A stretch of DNA of 64,000 nt from Winogradskyella luteola (GCF_019203985.1 NZ_JAGSPD010000002.1:124001-188000); one strand, 5' to 3'. Shown: positions 17,244-26,064, numbered from the stretch's first letter. The notes: generated by a model from the sequence alone, not told the origin. Numbers and translations: made by a program.

Positions 17244-18233
17244 TTAGTAATTTTTAAGTGCATTATTGAGTATATCCTTGATTCTTAAACGAAGACTTTC
17301 TGGTTCTAAAACTTTTACAGAGCTACCATAACTTAATATTTTGGAGTGTAATTCATGAAAGGGAACCACTTTGAAAGAAAAAATCAATTTATCGCTTTCT
17401 TCTTTAATTAATTGCTGAGACTTATGAATAGGAGATGAAATTAAGTATTTGCCTCTCCAAGAATCAAATTCCAAAACAACATCTTCTACTTCTCCATCAG
17501 GAACTGAAATTCCAAAAGCATGATTAAAATATTTATCAGAATCAAAACCAGTTATTTCTTCACAGTTATCTTTGGTTAATTCAAAATTTATTATTCTATC
17601 GAGAGCAAAAATTGTAACAAATTCTTTTCCTTCTATTTTACCTATTAAGTACCACAGGTGATCGTACTCCTTTAATAGAATTGGTGTTACTGTATGATTT
17701 TTTATTTCTTCAGAATTATGCCTTTTGTAATCAAAATTGAATTTAAAATTAGTATCGTAACCAGAAATAATTTCTGGGATTAAATCACTTCCTTGAAATT
17801 TAGGAAAATTTTCGGGCTGAATGGTTATTCTATTTGAAGCTTTTTGTTGACTTGCCTCAATCTTAACTGCATCAATTACTTTATCTATTGCATTGGTGAA
17901 ATCCTTAAAAATTCCTATATCCTTATAGTGAGCAATATTATTAGTATAAAATAATAAAGCATTCAGTTCTTCATCTTTTAGCTCTATTGCTGGAAATATG
18001 TCATCAACATCATCTGGGTAGTAATATGCTCTTTTTTGACTGGAATATTCTATTGGAGCATGCAATTCCACTTTCATATCATTTATATCTTTATTGATAG
18101 TTCTAGTTGCAACTGAAATATCATATCTTTCATAAAGCTTATCAATAATTTCGTCCGTCTTAACGTAATCATAATCCCTGAGCAGACTATCAATAAATCG
18201 ATGTCTTATATATGCATTTTTATTACTAGGCAT
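17244..18233 (-). CDS. WYL-domain transcriptional regulator
   Basis: A 329-aa regulator. An N-terminal winged helix (YIRHRFIDSLLRDYDYVKTD then SVATRTINKDINDM as recognition helix) precedes a helical linker, the WYL domain (centre LLKEYDHLWYLIGKIEGKEF, with a WYLIG core and the Arg of ALDRI) and a C-terminal WCX extension (HKSQQLIKEESDKLIFSFKV). WYL proteins sense nucleic acids or nucleotides and often control phage-defence operons (BrxR, CapW). The start overlaps the stop of the DUF2779 gene by 8 nt (ATGCCTAG), indicating translational coupling; it probably regulates that gene and perhaps the downstream run. Confidence 0.9.
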   Translation of the reverse strand: MPSNKNAYIRHRFIDSLLRDYDYVKTDEIIDKLYERYDISVATRTINKDINDMKVELHAPIEYSSQKRAYYYPDDVDDIFPAIELKDEELNALLFYTNNIAHYKDIGIFKDFTNAIDKVIDAVKIEASQQKASNRITIQPENFPKFQGSDLIPEIISGYDTNFKFNFDYKRHNSEEIKNHTVTPILLKEYDHLWYLIGKIEGKEFVTIFALDRIINFELTKDNCEEITGFDSDKYFNHAFGISVPDGEVEDVVLEFDSWRGKYLISSPIHKSQQLIKEESDKLIFSFKVVPFHELHSKILSYGSSVKVLEPESLRLRIKDILNNALKNY

Positions 18234-20196
18234 GAACTAATTCTTTAAAATGTTCATATACCATAACCATAGCTAGAGTGTCTAACTCACAATATTTCAA
18301 CAAGGCATTAGTAATTTGCTCAATTTCTGATTGTTTCATATCTGTATACTGCAACTTACCGTATGCTGTTAATGCTGCTCCACCATCATTAATATCTTTA
18401 ATGTCAGAAATAGAATTCTCTATTTCTACCTCTGTCCAATCGTCAAATACAGGTGGAAGACGTTTGTAAGGATTAACAACTTTCCCTTCTTCTTGCTTTA
18501 ACCAAACAAAGTTGGTAGGGAAGTTAGTAGAGGTTAATAAGATTTTATGAATTGGTTGTGAATACTTGGTTTTCAAAAAATCACTACTATTGAGGGCAGC
18601 AGGCAACAAATCCTTTAAAGAATTCGAACCATTTGTCAATGGATTGAAATAAAAGTTTTTCGCAACAACCCAAAGATCTACCATATCTCTATTGCCTCGC
18701 CATTCTATAGAACTCTTTTCTTTTGAATGAGAAATACTTTCAATAAATTGAATTAAAGAATCTTTGTCTGCTTCATCAGATTCCAAAAGTTGGAAATAAA
18801 TGGCATTTAAAATAGTGTTTTCGTGGTTGTGAAATCTAAAAATAGTACCATTATCATTTTCAAGGGCTTTTTTTAGTTCACGGATAAAATCAAAATTAGG
18901 GAAATAAGCAGCTTCGTTATTTATATATTCTGTTGAATGCTCAATTTCACCATTTTCCAAATAAGTGTGATGAGAAAATTGAAAAGCAATTTGCTCATAA
19001 GGCCTTCTGTCTTTTGAAAATGGTAAAGCTGCTGTGCAAGTTTCGAAATCAATAAAATGCAAAGGAAACACCCATTTATTCATTTCTTCCTTTAATCCAT
19101 CTTTATCAAGATAAATAGAATCGTCATGATTTATTGCTTTTTCTATCTGAATCCAAGCTCTTTCACTATCTGATAGTTTTCCAACTCCTTCTTTAAACCC
19201 TATATCTTCCTTATTCAAACTTTCAGCAAAAATTAAATTGCTTTCAAATAATTTAACTGATTTTGTCCAGTGTATCCCACTAATATCAAATAAATTAGTT
19301 TTCTCAAAATCTTTATCATTCCATTTATTTTGCTTTTCAAAACATTCAATAAAGCCAGATTTTAGTCCTTGTTTTTTATCCTCATCTGAAGTTCTAAATT
19401 CACACTTATTACATGCCGAATATGAGGTCGCCGAATTCATATATTTATCATTAATATATGTTTCTTTATAATCTTGTATTGCGTCAATAAAAGTTATACC
19501 GTTAGCATAAGCATATTTTCCACTTTCAATGCCAGTTATAATGTCTGTTATTTCTAATTTTCCTAATATGGGATTTCCTAATTCATCTTTTGATTTTGCT
19601 AATACTGTTACTCCAGTTCTATTATCTGCTGATTTTGTAATTCTGAAAAGTTGGTTTATACCATCTATAGAGGCTTTTTTAGATTTATCTGCCATCATAA
19701 TAAATGACTTTATTTCCCATTCAGGAAAACAGAGTTGTATAACGTGTTTTTGAAAGGCTACATCAAATAGATAAGATTTCCATTTGCTATCTATTCCTCC
19801 TCTTTTTCCTATGAAAATATTCTCATTATCTGGTTCATATGACTTTGATTTAACCTCAATCAATTCGATTATATTTCCTTTTTTTACAAGAATATCTGTT
19901 CGAATAAAAAGTCCGTCAACTAAAAAAGCAGCCTCATAAATAATGACATTTTCATTTTTCAATAATTCTTTAGTTTGATTCCAATGTTTTTCATAATCCC
20001 AATCCTCACCTTCTAAAAGATGTCCACCAGGATAATATAGTCTTGCGAGTTCCTCAACTTGAAAACCACCTTTAGCTAATGCTTCCAAAAAAGGATTTTC
20101 ATTTTTTTTGTTAGCATAATCCTTTTTGCCAGTATAGTAAAGCTTATTTGGACATTCAAGCCCAAGCTTAAATCTTGATTTTGATAATAATCTCAT
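18226..20196 (-). CDS. DUF2779 double-nuclease protein (Cas4-like + DEDD exonuclease)
   Basis: A 656-aa protein with two nuclease-type domains. N-terminal Cas4/RecB-like part: SKSRFKLGLECPNKLYY with Cys15, then the PD-(D/E)XK motif with Asp101 (RTDILV), Glu114-Val-Lys116 (IEVKSKS), and a Cys group at 262, 265 and 285 (ACNKCEF, IECFEK), together four cysteines suited to an Fe-S cluster. The C-terminal half is a DnaQ/RNase H-like DEDD exonuclease: FIDFETC (Asp383, Glu385), DLWVV (Asp507) and YCELD (Tyr635, Asp639). The C-terminal part is the DUF2779 signature. Substrate is unknown; DNA or RNA degradation is inferred. It heads an operon with the WYL regulator. Confidence 0.85.
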   Translation of the reverse strand: MRLLSKSRFKLGLECPNKLYYTGKKDYANKKNENPFLEALAKGGFQVEELARLYYPGGHLLEGEDWDYEKHWNQTKELLKNENVIIYEAAFLVDGLFIRTDILVKKGNIIELIEVKSKSYEPDNENIFIGKRGGIDSKWKSYLFDVAFQKHVIQLCFPEWEIKSFIMMADKSKKASIDGINQLFRITKSADNRTGVTVLAKSKDELGNPILGKLEITDIITGIESGKYAYANGITFIDAIQDYKETYINDKYMNSATSYSACNKCEFRTSDEDKKQGLKSGFIECFEKQNKWNDKDFEKTNLFDISGIHWTKSVKLFESNLIFAESLNKEDIGFKEGVGKLSDSERAWIQIEKAINHDDSIYLDKDGLKEEMNKWVFPLHFIDFETCTAALPFSKDRRPYEQIAFQFSHHTYLENGEIEHSTEYINNEAAYFPNFDFIRELKKALENDNGTIFRFHNHENTILNAIYFQLLESDEADKDSLIQFIESISHSKEKSSIEWRGNRDMVDLWVVAKNFYFNPLTNGSNSLKDLLPAALNSSDFLKTKYSQPIHKILLTSTNFPTNFVWLKQEEGKVVNPYKRLPPVFDDWTEVEIENSISDIKDINDGGAALTAYGKLQYTDMKQSEIEQITNALLKYCELDTLAMVMVYEHFKELVHA

Positions 20197-20298
20197 AATT
20201 ATTCATAATAACTTAGACCATAGCAGATGCTATAGCTGATTTATTTTGCTAATAATTAAGGGAATAATCGAATATACTAAAATTGTAGAAGTTGCTTA

Positions 20299-20312
20299 TA
20301 CGGAAAACCGTA
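20299..20312. promoter_or_regulatory. Palindrome, candidate operator of the DUF2779-WYL operon
   Basis: TACGG-AAAA-CCGTA is a perfect inverted repeat 103 nt upstream of the DUF2779 start. WYL-type repressors of defence operons bind inverted repeats upstream of their own operon, so it is a reasonable but unproven operator. Confidence 0.35.
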
Positions 20313-20535
20313 AATATTTGAATATTAGACTATTTAAAATCATTCCACACACATTTTCGCCACTACTCCACCCTTGCAGAAAAAGAGTGTTCCATTAACT
20401 GAGAAGAGAAAAATAAAGAGACCTATTATTTAACATGGGCTTTTAACCAAATCGAGCTTGCGAGATTCGTGAACTCATTAGTTTAAAATAGAAATCTTGT
20501 GAATAAAGCCCATGTTTACATAACGCTAGTACATT

Positions 20536-20590
20536 ATAGGACATTTTTAATATTTGATTATCCAGTGGATAATTAAATATTAAAACCAAT
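20536..20590 (+). repeat. Island-flanking repeat R1, right copy
   Basis: 54 of 55 nt identical to 14261-14315. In this copy the palindrome arms around TTATCCAGTGGATAA pair completely if one G-T pair is allowed. Confidence 0.92.
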
Positions 20591-20712
20591 TATTTCTGCC
20601 TGTTATAAGTGTAACTATTATTTGTTTTCAAATAGAAACATCCTATGCGCAGCATTCATGAGCTCTTTATTAAAACAATAGAAATCTAGCGAATAATTTA
20701 CCAACCCTTGGC

Positions 20713-20782
20713 CAGCGCACACTATTTAGTGTTGAATGTCCTGTGGACATTTGTTGCTAAATACACAAAGCCTAGCTTTTAG
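20713..20782 (+). repeat. Island-flanking repeat R2, right copy
   Basis: 69 of 70 nt identical to 14319-14388 and in the same orientation; the single difference is in the small central loop (CTGTGG against CTGCGG). Confidence 0.93.
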
Positions 20783-20937
20783 GTGTTATTAAAATTTTGA
20801 GGTATTTGGGTATTTGTAGAAGAAGCTTTTGGAAGTAATTTTATTATCCTCTAGCATTTCAACTAATATTAAATGCATATAAGTTAAAGCAACTAGAGTC
20901 TAGAAATTATATTTAGGAAAATAAAAAAAATCAAATT

Positions 20938-21261
20938 ATGAGTAACGACAATATAAATAACAATGTCATTTTTGAGTATCACGATGTAACCGCAAGTGAT
21001 ACTTTAGAAAAGTATACAAAAGATAAACTGCAAACCCTATTTACACGATTCGATTTTGTAATTAGGGCCGATGTGTTTTTTAAAACCGAAAACACAACAT
21101 CTGATGACACAGGAATGAAATGTGGCATTAGACTAAGCGCACCAGGACCTCGCCTATTTGCTGAGTCGTCCCACAATACGTTTCAAAATGCCGTTGATGA
21201 ATCGATCAACGAATTAACAAGACAGCTACAGAAACGAAAAGAAACCATGAAATCTTATTAA
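20938..21261 (+). CDS. hpf: Ribosome hibernation promoting factor (short HPF/RaiA type)
   Basis: A 107-aa protein with the sigma-54 modulation/S30EA fold: FEYHDVTASDTLEKYTKDKL, the strand FDFVIRADVFFKTEN, CGIRLSAPGPRLFAESSHNT and the C-terminal helix NAVDESINELTRQLQKRKET. Short HPF binds the decoding region of 30S subunits and promotes 100S ribosome formation or silencing in stationary phase. No long C-terminal dimerisation domain is present. It starts the plus-strand conserved segment right of the island and has the ArsC-like gene 8 nt downstream. Confidence 0.93.
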   Translation: MSNDNINNNVIFEYHDVTASDTLEKYTKDKLQTLFTRFDFVIRADVFFKTENTTSDDTGMKCGIRLSAPGPRLFAESSHNTFQNAVDESINELTRQLQKRKETMKSY

Positions 21262-21269
21262 TTAAAATT

Positions 21270-21713
21270 ATGGCTACAAATACAAAACACAACCTTATTA
21301 ATTGCTATTATGCTGGCGGTTCGGAATTCGGCGATCAGTTAGAGGCATTTTTAGAAGCATCAGACAAGAACACTTTGCCCATTGATATTACCAAATCCAT
21401 GCCGTCCGATACCCAATGGCACGATATGGCAAAACGATTGGGAGTAAGTCTTAAGAGCTTTTTAAATACCGAACGGGTTGACGAATTTTATGAAAAAGAT
21501 TCTTATTCTGAAGAAAGCTTAGTAAAGATTATAAACAAAAACCCTAAAGCCTTTATCGGAGCCATTGTAATGGAGGGCGATAGAATTGCCCACATAACAA
21601 GATATACTGAACTTTTAGAGTTTTATGATGTAGATTCTGCTGGTTTAGAAAAAACGTTTCACCATCAAGAGGCAACAACTAAGTCACAAACCAAAGATGA
21701 TGATTTTGTTTAA
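21270..21713 (+). CDS. ArsC/Spx-like thioredoxin-fold protein
   Basis: A 147-aa protein with the arsenate-reductase-like layout: N-terminal strand INCYYAGG, a helix, then LPIDITKSMPSDTQWHDMAK, RLGVSLKSFLNT, and ITRYTELLEFY near the C terminus. True ArsC has a catalytic Cys in a C-x5-R or CxxS context; here Cys12 is followed by YYAGGSE, so the canonical active site is not intact and arsenate reduction is unlikely. It is probably co-transcribed with hpf, which suggests a stress or stationary-phase role, but that is inference. Confidence 0.75.
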   Translation: MATNTKHNLINCYYAGGSEFGDQLEAFLEASDKNTLPIDITKSMPSDTQWHDMAKRLGVSLKSFLNTERVDEFYEKDSYSEESLVKIINKNPKAFIGAIVMEGDRIAHITRYTELLEFYDVDSAGLEKTFHHQEATTKSQTKDDDFV

Positions 21714-21741
21714 TACTGAACAAGATTTAATAGTACTGATC

Positions 21742-21771
21742 AAAGCACAACATTTATAGTTGTGCTTTTTT
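21742..21771 (+). terminator. Rho-independent terminator of the hpf operon
   Basis: A perfect 10-bp stem AAAGCACAAC / GTTGTGCTTT with a 7-nt loop and six T residues, 28 nt after the ArsC-like gene. Confidence 0.9.
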
Positions 21772-21950
21772 GTATTGTATGAGTTGAATGATTAACAAGC
21801 TAACTTTAAGTAACCCATTTCCATACGTAATATACCATAATATGATATCAGCAGAACTTAGCTTATTAAAACAAAACAGAAGGCACAACAAATTGCCGTA
21901 CCTTCTTTTCACTAACTATTGACTCAATCAATCAAATCAAAGTCTTTATA

Positions 21951-22358
21951 TCAATTATCTTTTTTATAGTTTACCATCCAGCTAACATTGTATTGATCCG
22001 AACATCTACCGTAGCAGGCATTCCAAGGCATATCCTGAAATGGTGTATGTACAGTACCTCCTTCACTCAGTTTAGAAAAAACTTCTTGGGCTTTTTCCTT
22101 AGATTCCAAATCAACACTGATATTAATATTAGTTCCGTTGGTCAATGGTGTATCTGGTGAAGCGTCGTATGCTAAAAGGTGCATACCATTACCTTTTAAT
22201 TCTGCATGCTGTAATTTATTGCGGTAGTGTTCTGGAATATCAACATTCGCATTTTCATAGGTCTGCTCATTTATTATTGAACCACCTAATATAGATTTAT
22301 AAAATTGAAGTGCATTTTTGCATTCACCTTTAAAGGCTAAATAAGGCTGAACTTTCAT
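21951..22358 (-). CDS. VOC-family (PhnB/glyoxalase-like) protein
   Basis: A 135-aa protein with the vicinal-oxygen-chelate fold as in PhnB-like proteins: MKVQPYLAFKGECKNALQFY, KSILGGSI, then HAELKGNGMHLLAYDAS, INISVDLESKEKAQEVFSKL, and the terminal WNACYGRCSDQYNVSWMVNY. Family members are metal-binding dimers with unassigned substrates. Typical length and motif order; no operon partner. Confidence 0.88.
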   Translation of the reverse strand: MKVQPYLAFKGECKNALQFYKSILGGSIINEQTYENANVDIPEHYRNKLQHAELKGNGMHLLAYDASPDTPLTNGTNINISVDLESKEKAQEVFSKLSEGGTVHTPFQDMPWNACYGRCSDQYNVSWMVNYKKDN

Positions 22359-22453
22359 AAAATATATGTTTTTTAATTAATTATTTCACAAAGCTAAAGG
22401 ACGTAGAGGACTACTTTTAACTCTAAAAATTAAATTATTAAAACAAATGAAAT

Positions 22454-24193
22454 CTACATCCCACGTTTCCTCAAATCTTTTTCAACAGTGTTCATAACCC
22501 ATTTGGTCAGTTTTCTAGATACTTTACCAATAACCAGACCACGGGATAACCACCAAAAAAATCCTGAAAATTTTGAGTTCAGCTCTGCTTTTAAAATGGC
22601 TTTTACTCTATTTTTAATTGGTTTTTCGAATTTTTTAAAGGCTTTGGCATCAAACTTTGGGAACTCTTGTATAGGGTAACGTGTTGGGTTTGGGTCGTCA
22701 TTGGGATCTAACTTACTGACATCTGGTATAATGGGCATATAGGTTTTTCCATCCACTACCCTACTGAATGCCTCAACGGCTGCATCGTCCACACCATAAA
22801 ACAAATTATCCTTATCCTTCGGATTGCACTCCGCAAAGAACACTCCTCTTAAAAAGTTTCTGGCATTTTTACGGCCTAAGAAGAAATCGTGCTTTCTAAA
22901 TTCTATGTCCAAAAATCCCCCAAATCCCCCAATGCCTCCTGTCGCCAATGGTGGATGATCCACTTCTTCATCAACCTGACCTAATTTTAGTTTCCTCGGA
23001 AAGGCCATAATTTTGAATACCCCAGAACCAAAAGTATCACTTTGTTTGTTCCTAGCTTGATTTAATATCGTTGGCACCAAATTGCCCACAATATCCATAA
23101 TACTGGTTTTTTCATAATCCGGTGTCGGATTAATGATTTCATCTTCAAAATTTGGAAATGGGTCTATAAGTATGGTTCCATATTTTGGATTGTTAACGTC
23201 TTCTGGACCATGATTGTCCTCTAAACAACGTAAAACTTCATCGAAAGGTTCGTTATTTATCGTTCCTCCATCTACGGCAGTAAACTGAAAACTATTGCCC
23301 AAGTCCTTATCGAACTCTAAATCCATATGTGCAGTAAAAGCTTTTCGTTTCTTTAAGTTGTTTTGCACATAGTCCATAGGAAATTCAGTATCAAAATAAC
23401 GAGGAGCCAATCCCACAGGAAACGCTCCTGTAGCTTTAGTCACTTTAATTAAGAAATCTCTATTGGATGCACCATCTAAAGTTGGGGACAATGGCCTAAA
23501 AGGCAAGTACTCTCCTTTATCTTTTGTTTCATCATAGCTGACCTTAAAATGTGCAACAATATCGTGATTGCTAATACGATGACCAGGAGTAGAATCGAGA
23601 AACTTAGATTGAATTCGACTTAACTTAACCTTATAGTCCAATGGTCTTAAACTTGTTACGGTCAGTAATATTCGTAAATCCTTAGAGATGTAACTCGGAA
23701 AATTATCTATACTGGCACTATCTGGTAGTTGTTCAAAAACCTTTTCGGCGATATTGTCAATGGGTTTAGAATTGAGTAATGACGGAGCTCCTTTTTTGTC
23801 ATCGAGATCAGAATTAGACAACATCTTCTTAAAAGTGGTTTCACCGCTGTTGCTCCCATTATAAAGACTATCATCGTCGTCTAAAAACACCCAGCTGTCA
23901 TAAAGGATGTTTCCGGTTTTAGTGTGGGCAACTTCAGTAACTGGCTTAAGATTACCATCGGTAAGTGCCAAAGCGGTAATCATACTTACCATGCCTCCTG
24001 CAGAAGCTCCACCAATAGCATCAATGATGACGTTATGGTTCGGAATGCTATGATTTGAGTTTTCCTGCTTTGCCTTTTCCCATTTCGATAAAGCTTCAAG
24101 AATGTAATCCATAAACCCAGCTGTGTAGGCTCCGGCAGAAACAGCTCCCGCCATAGTTAACCCAAGGTGAAATGTGTTTTTTGTGTCACTCAT
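22454..24193 (-). CDS. Patatin-like phospholipase family protein
   Basis: A 579-aa protein with the patatin catalytic dyad: oxyanion loop LTMAGAVSAGAYTAGF, nucleophile elbow IGGASAGGM (Ser64), and Asp in AVDGGTINNEP near residue 307. The family hydrolyses acyl esters of phospholipids or other lipids. It is longer than typical bacterial patatins (about 300 aa), with an insertion between the elbow and the Asp motif and a C-terminal extension with a basic helical end (RGLVIGKVSRKLTKWVMNTV). No signal peptide is evident. Monocistronic. Confidence 0.88.
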   Translation of the reverse strand: MSDTKNTFHLGLTMAGAVSAGAYTAGFMDYILEALSKWEKAKQENSNHSIPNHNVIIDAIGGASAGGMVSMITALALTDGNLKPVTEVAHTKTGNILYDSWVFLDDDDSLYNGSNSGETTFKKMLSNSDLDDKKGAPSLLNSKPIDNIAEKVFEQLPDSASIDNFPSYISKDLRILLTVTSLRPLDYKVKLSRIQSKFLDSTPGHRISNHDIVAHFKVSYDETKDKGEYLPFRPLSPTLDGASNRDFLIKVTKATGAFPVGLAPRYFDTEFPMDYVQNNLKKRKAFTAHMDLEFDKDLGNSFQFTAVDGGTINNEPFDEVLRCLEDNHGPEDVNNPKYGTILIDPFPNFEDEIINPTPDYEKTSIMDIVGNLVPTILNQARNKQSDTFGSGVFKIMAFPRKLKLGQVDEEVDHPPLATGGIGGFGGFLDIEFRKHDFFLGRKNARNFLRGVFFAECNPKDKDNLFYGVDDAAVEAFSRVVDGKTYMPIIPDVSKLDPNDDPNPTRYPIQEFPKFDAKAFKKFEKPIKNRVKAILKAELNSKFSGFFWWLSRGLVIGKVSRKLTKWVMNTVEKDLRKRGM

Positions 24194-24321
24194 AATATAA
24201 TAAAAATTGATTACCCCAATACCATTATTTTGAATATCGGAATGTATCAGTCAACAAAAATCAATAACAAGGAATTATTAAGGGATAGCTAAAGGTAAAA
24301 TTTTTATGAAATATATAAGCA

Positions 24322-24357
24322 TAAAAAAACCTTGAATAAAACATATCCAAGGCTTTG
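24322..24357 (-). terminator. Rho-independent terminator
   Basis: On the minus strand AAAGCCTTG pairs with CAAGGTTTTTTT across a 13-nt loop and runs into T residues, 20 nt after the stop of the transthyretin-like gene. Confidence 0.7.
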
Positions 24358-24377
24358 TGATTATTATGTCTGTAAAT

Positions 24378-24953
24378 CTATTTAGCAGGTTCAGACAATA
24401 CAATATCTTTATGGGCTATAAGAATGCCGTTTTCTTTTTTCGTTTTTAGAATTCTATCCGTTTGATTTTTTTTCGCCAAACGTTTTCTGCAACGCTTAGT
24501 CAACAACGGGTCATCATCAAATACAAAAGAATATAATTCATATTCTTGCATAGCAGGTGCTTTAATCAAAGGAAATATTTGTTGCAATTGATTATAACGC
24601 CTATCGTTACCTGGCACAAATGTATGAATGGTATATCTCCCTTCAGCATCCGTCTTAACCCAACTTCTATGTAACACATAGCGTTCGTCTCCTGCTCGCC
24701 TCAAATCGAAATCTCCGTCTTCATCTGCTTGTTCTATATAAATGATAACATCCTTAGCAGGAGTTATACCATCACTTTGATAAACAATACCTGTTAATTT
24801 TAACTTGTTGGTCTTAGATCTGTATTCTGGAATAGTGTCTGTATGGCTAATTAGAGCCTCATCTCTATCGTGTATAGGACTGTTCTGGGCAGAAACTGGG
24901 TTAATCGCACTGTAAAAACATATTAAACAGAAAGCTATAATAAGATTTTTCAT
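24378..24953 (-). CDS. Exported intradiol-dioxygenase-like (transthyretin-fold) protein
   Basis: I chose the ATG at 24953 (MKNLIIAFCLICFYSAINPV, signal peptide ending in SAQ) rather than the in-frame ATG 66 nt upstream, which would put 22 charged residues ahead of the signal. The mature 170 aa contain LTGIVYQSDGITPAKDVIIY and SWVKTDAEGRYTIHTFVPG, the beta-sandwich signature shared with the catalytic domain of intradiol ring-cleavage dioxygenases. The His/Tyr iron ligands are not in place, so it is more likely a binding domain than an enzyme. The C terminus is basic. Localisation is periplasm or surface. Confidence 0.78.
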   Translation of the reverse strand: MKNLIIAFCLICFYSAINPVSAQNSPIHDRDEALISHTDTIPEYRSKTNKLKLTGIVYQSDGITPAKDVIIYIEQADEDGDFDLRRAGDERYVLHRSWVKTDAEGRYTIHTFVPGNDRRYNQLQQIFPLIKAPAMQEYELYSFVFDDDPLLTKRCRKRLAKKNQTDRILKTKKENGILIAHKDIVLSEPAK

Positions 24954-25425
24954 GAGCTTAAAAGATTTGGATTCCGTCAAATTTCTTCTAAAAAATCCCA
25001 TAATCCTTAAAAATCTCATAAAGTCCTGATTTTTACGACTAAACGAAAAGAGTAACCAAATTCTTCGACGAATAACTTAACCATTTACATCAAAATATTT
25101 AGTAATGTTGAAGATTACATAATTAAGCACAATACATGTTCTATTCGATTTTTCACGAAAGAACAATCATTTTTCTCAATCCAGAAATTCATTTTTAGGA
25201 CAAATTTTCATCTAAATTTTGTTAAAATTTCCATTAAAAAATGCAAAAATAGCAAGATGTATTTCGTCGATTAAATACGCATTTAATCCAGTAATTACGC
25301 AGTTTGTCTAATTTTTTAGCACTTAAAGTGTTAAAATTTTTTAAAGAAAAATGCTAAAATTTTGTTGTTTTTCATATAAAATTATATAGATTTGTCTTCA
25401 TTAGACCAAATCTAAAACCAAAAAC
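24954..25425. other. Divergent AT-rich intergenic region
   Basis: Besides the promoter at 25365-25394 it holds ATGTATTTCGTCGAT (25257-25271, repeated at 26065), an inverted TCGACGAA near 25060 close to the divergent gene, and a palindrome TAGCACTT-A-AAGTGTTA (25317-25333) that could be an operator. No coding region was recognised. Confidence 0.6.
25365..25394 (+). promoter_or_regulatory. Bacteroidota-type promoter
   Basis: TTG (25365-25367), a 19-nt spacer and TAGATTTG (25387-25394), an exact TAnnTTTG match, 31 nt upstream of the ATG at 25426. Confidence 0.65.
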
Positions 25426-25899
25426 ATGAAAACTAAACTTACTTTATTTGGCGCAATTTTTTTCATAATGATGAGCATGGGGCATGCTCAAGAAACAAAA
25501 ATTGTAAAAAAGAAAAAGAACCACTCTGAAAGTATTATTACAGGTAAGGTAAACATCTCTAAATATCATAGCCGCGATCAATTAGATGCTATGACTAAAG
25601 GGAAACTATTAGATCTTTATATAGAACGTATTGAGGTTATAGTTAATATTCTTCCAAACATTGCTTTTGCAACTAAGCCAGGCATTACGATGGAGAACCT
25701 GGGGATTCCTGAAACAAAGGAAAATAAAAAGGCTTTAGAAGCTAATAAAGAAGCTTCAGGGGAATACTTTGATAGTACCGTTGAGTTTCAGACAAAAATA
25801 TTACCGTATTCTGATACCAACGATCTTATAGCAGCAATCTTATTCTACGAAGCGACATTAAAATCATTACACACTTACAACGATTTTAAAGAGGATTAG
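25426..25899 (+). CDS. Small exported protein of unknown function
   Basis: A 157-aa protein with a signal peptide (MKTKLTLFGAIFFIMMSMGHAQ), a lysine-rich start of the mature chain (KIVKKKKNHSES) and a helical body containing LDAMTKGKLLDLYIERIEVI and LIAAILFYEATLKSL. No known domain is recognised. It has its own promoter and shares the 15-nt element ATGTATTTCGTCGAT with the next gene's upstream region, suggesting joint regulation with the surface-protein block that follows. Confidence 0.75.
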   Translation: MKTKLTLFGAIFFIMMSMGHAQETKIVKKKKNHSESIITGKVNISKYHSRDQLDAMTKGKLLDLYIERIEVIVNILPNIAFATKPGITMENLGIPETKENKKALEANKEASGEYFDSTVEFQTKILPYSDTNDLIAAILFYEATLKSLHTYNDFKED

Positions 25900-26064
25900 T
25901 ATAGACTTGTGAGCATATATATTTAGTTATCCATGCATTTGGTTAACCCTAAATAGTACTGCCTAAAGTTAAGCATTTGATTTACAGTACATTAATTACA
26001 CCTGCAAAATTTGGGCTAAAAAATATTTATTTTGTAGGAAAAATAATTTTTATTGTAATAAATT

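Larger units (their letters stand above)
20197..20937. other. Gene-free right flank of the island
   Basis: No coding region was found in 741 bp. From left to right: upstream region of the DUF2779 gene with palindrome TACGG-AAAA-CCGTA (20299-20312); a unit with TAGAAATCTTGTGAATAA (20489-20506); R1 (20536-20590); a second degenerate unit with TAGAAATCTAGCGAATAA (20679-20696); R2 (20713-20782); then about 150 bp of AT-rich leader before hpf. Confidence 0.8.

Noticed and set aside
14843..20196. Prophage or insertion sequence
   Set aside because: No integrase, transposase, terminase or structural genes and no terminal inverted repeats with target-site duplications were found; only repeats R1/R2 bracket the island.
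14205..20937. Integron cassette array with attC sites
   Set aside because: The flanking palindromes lack a convincing core GTTRRRY/RYYYAAC pair, and no integron integrase is encoded in the window.
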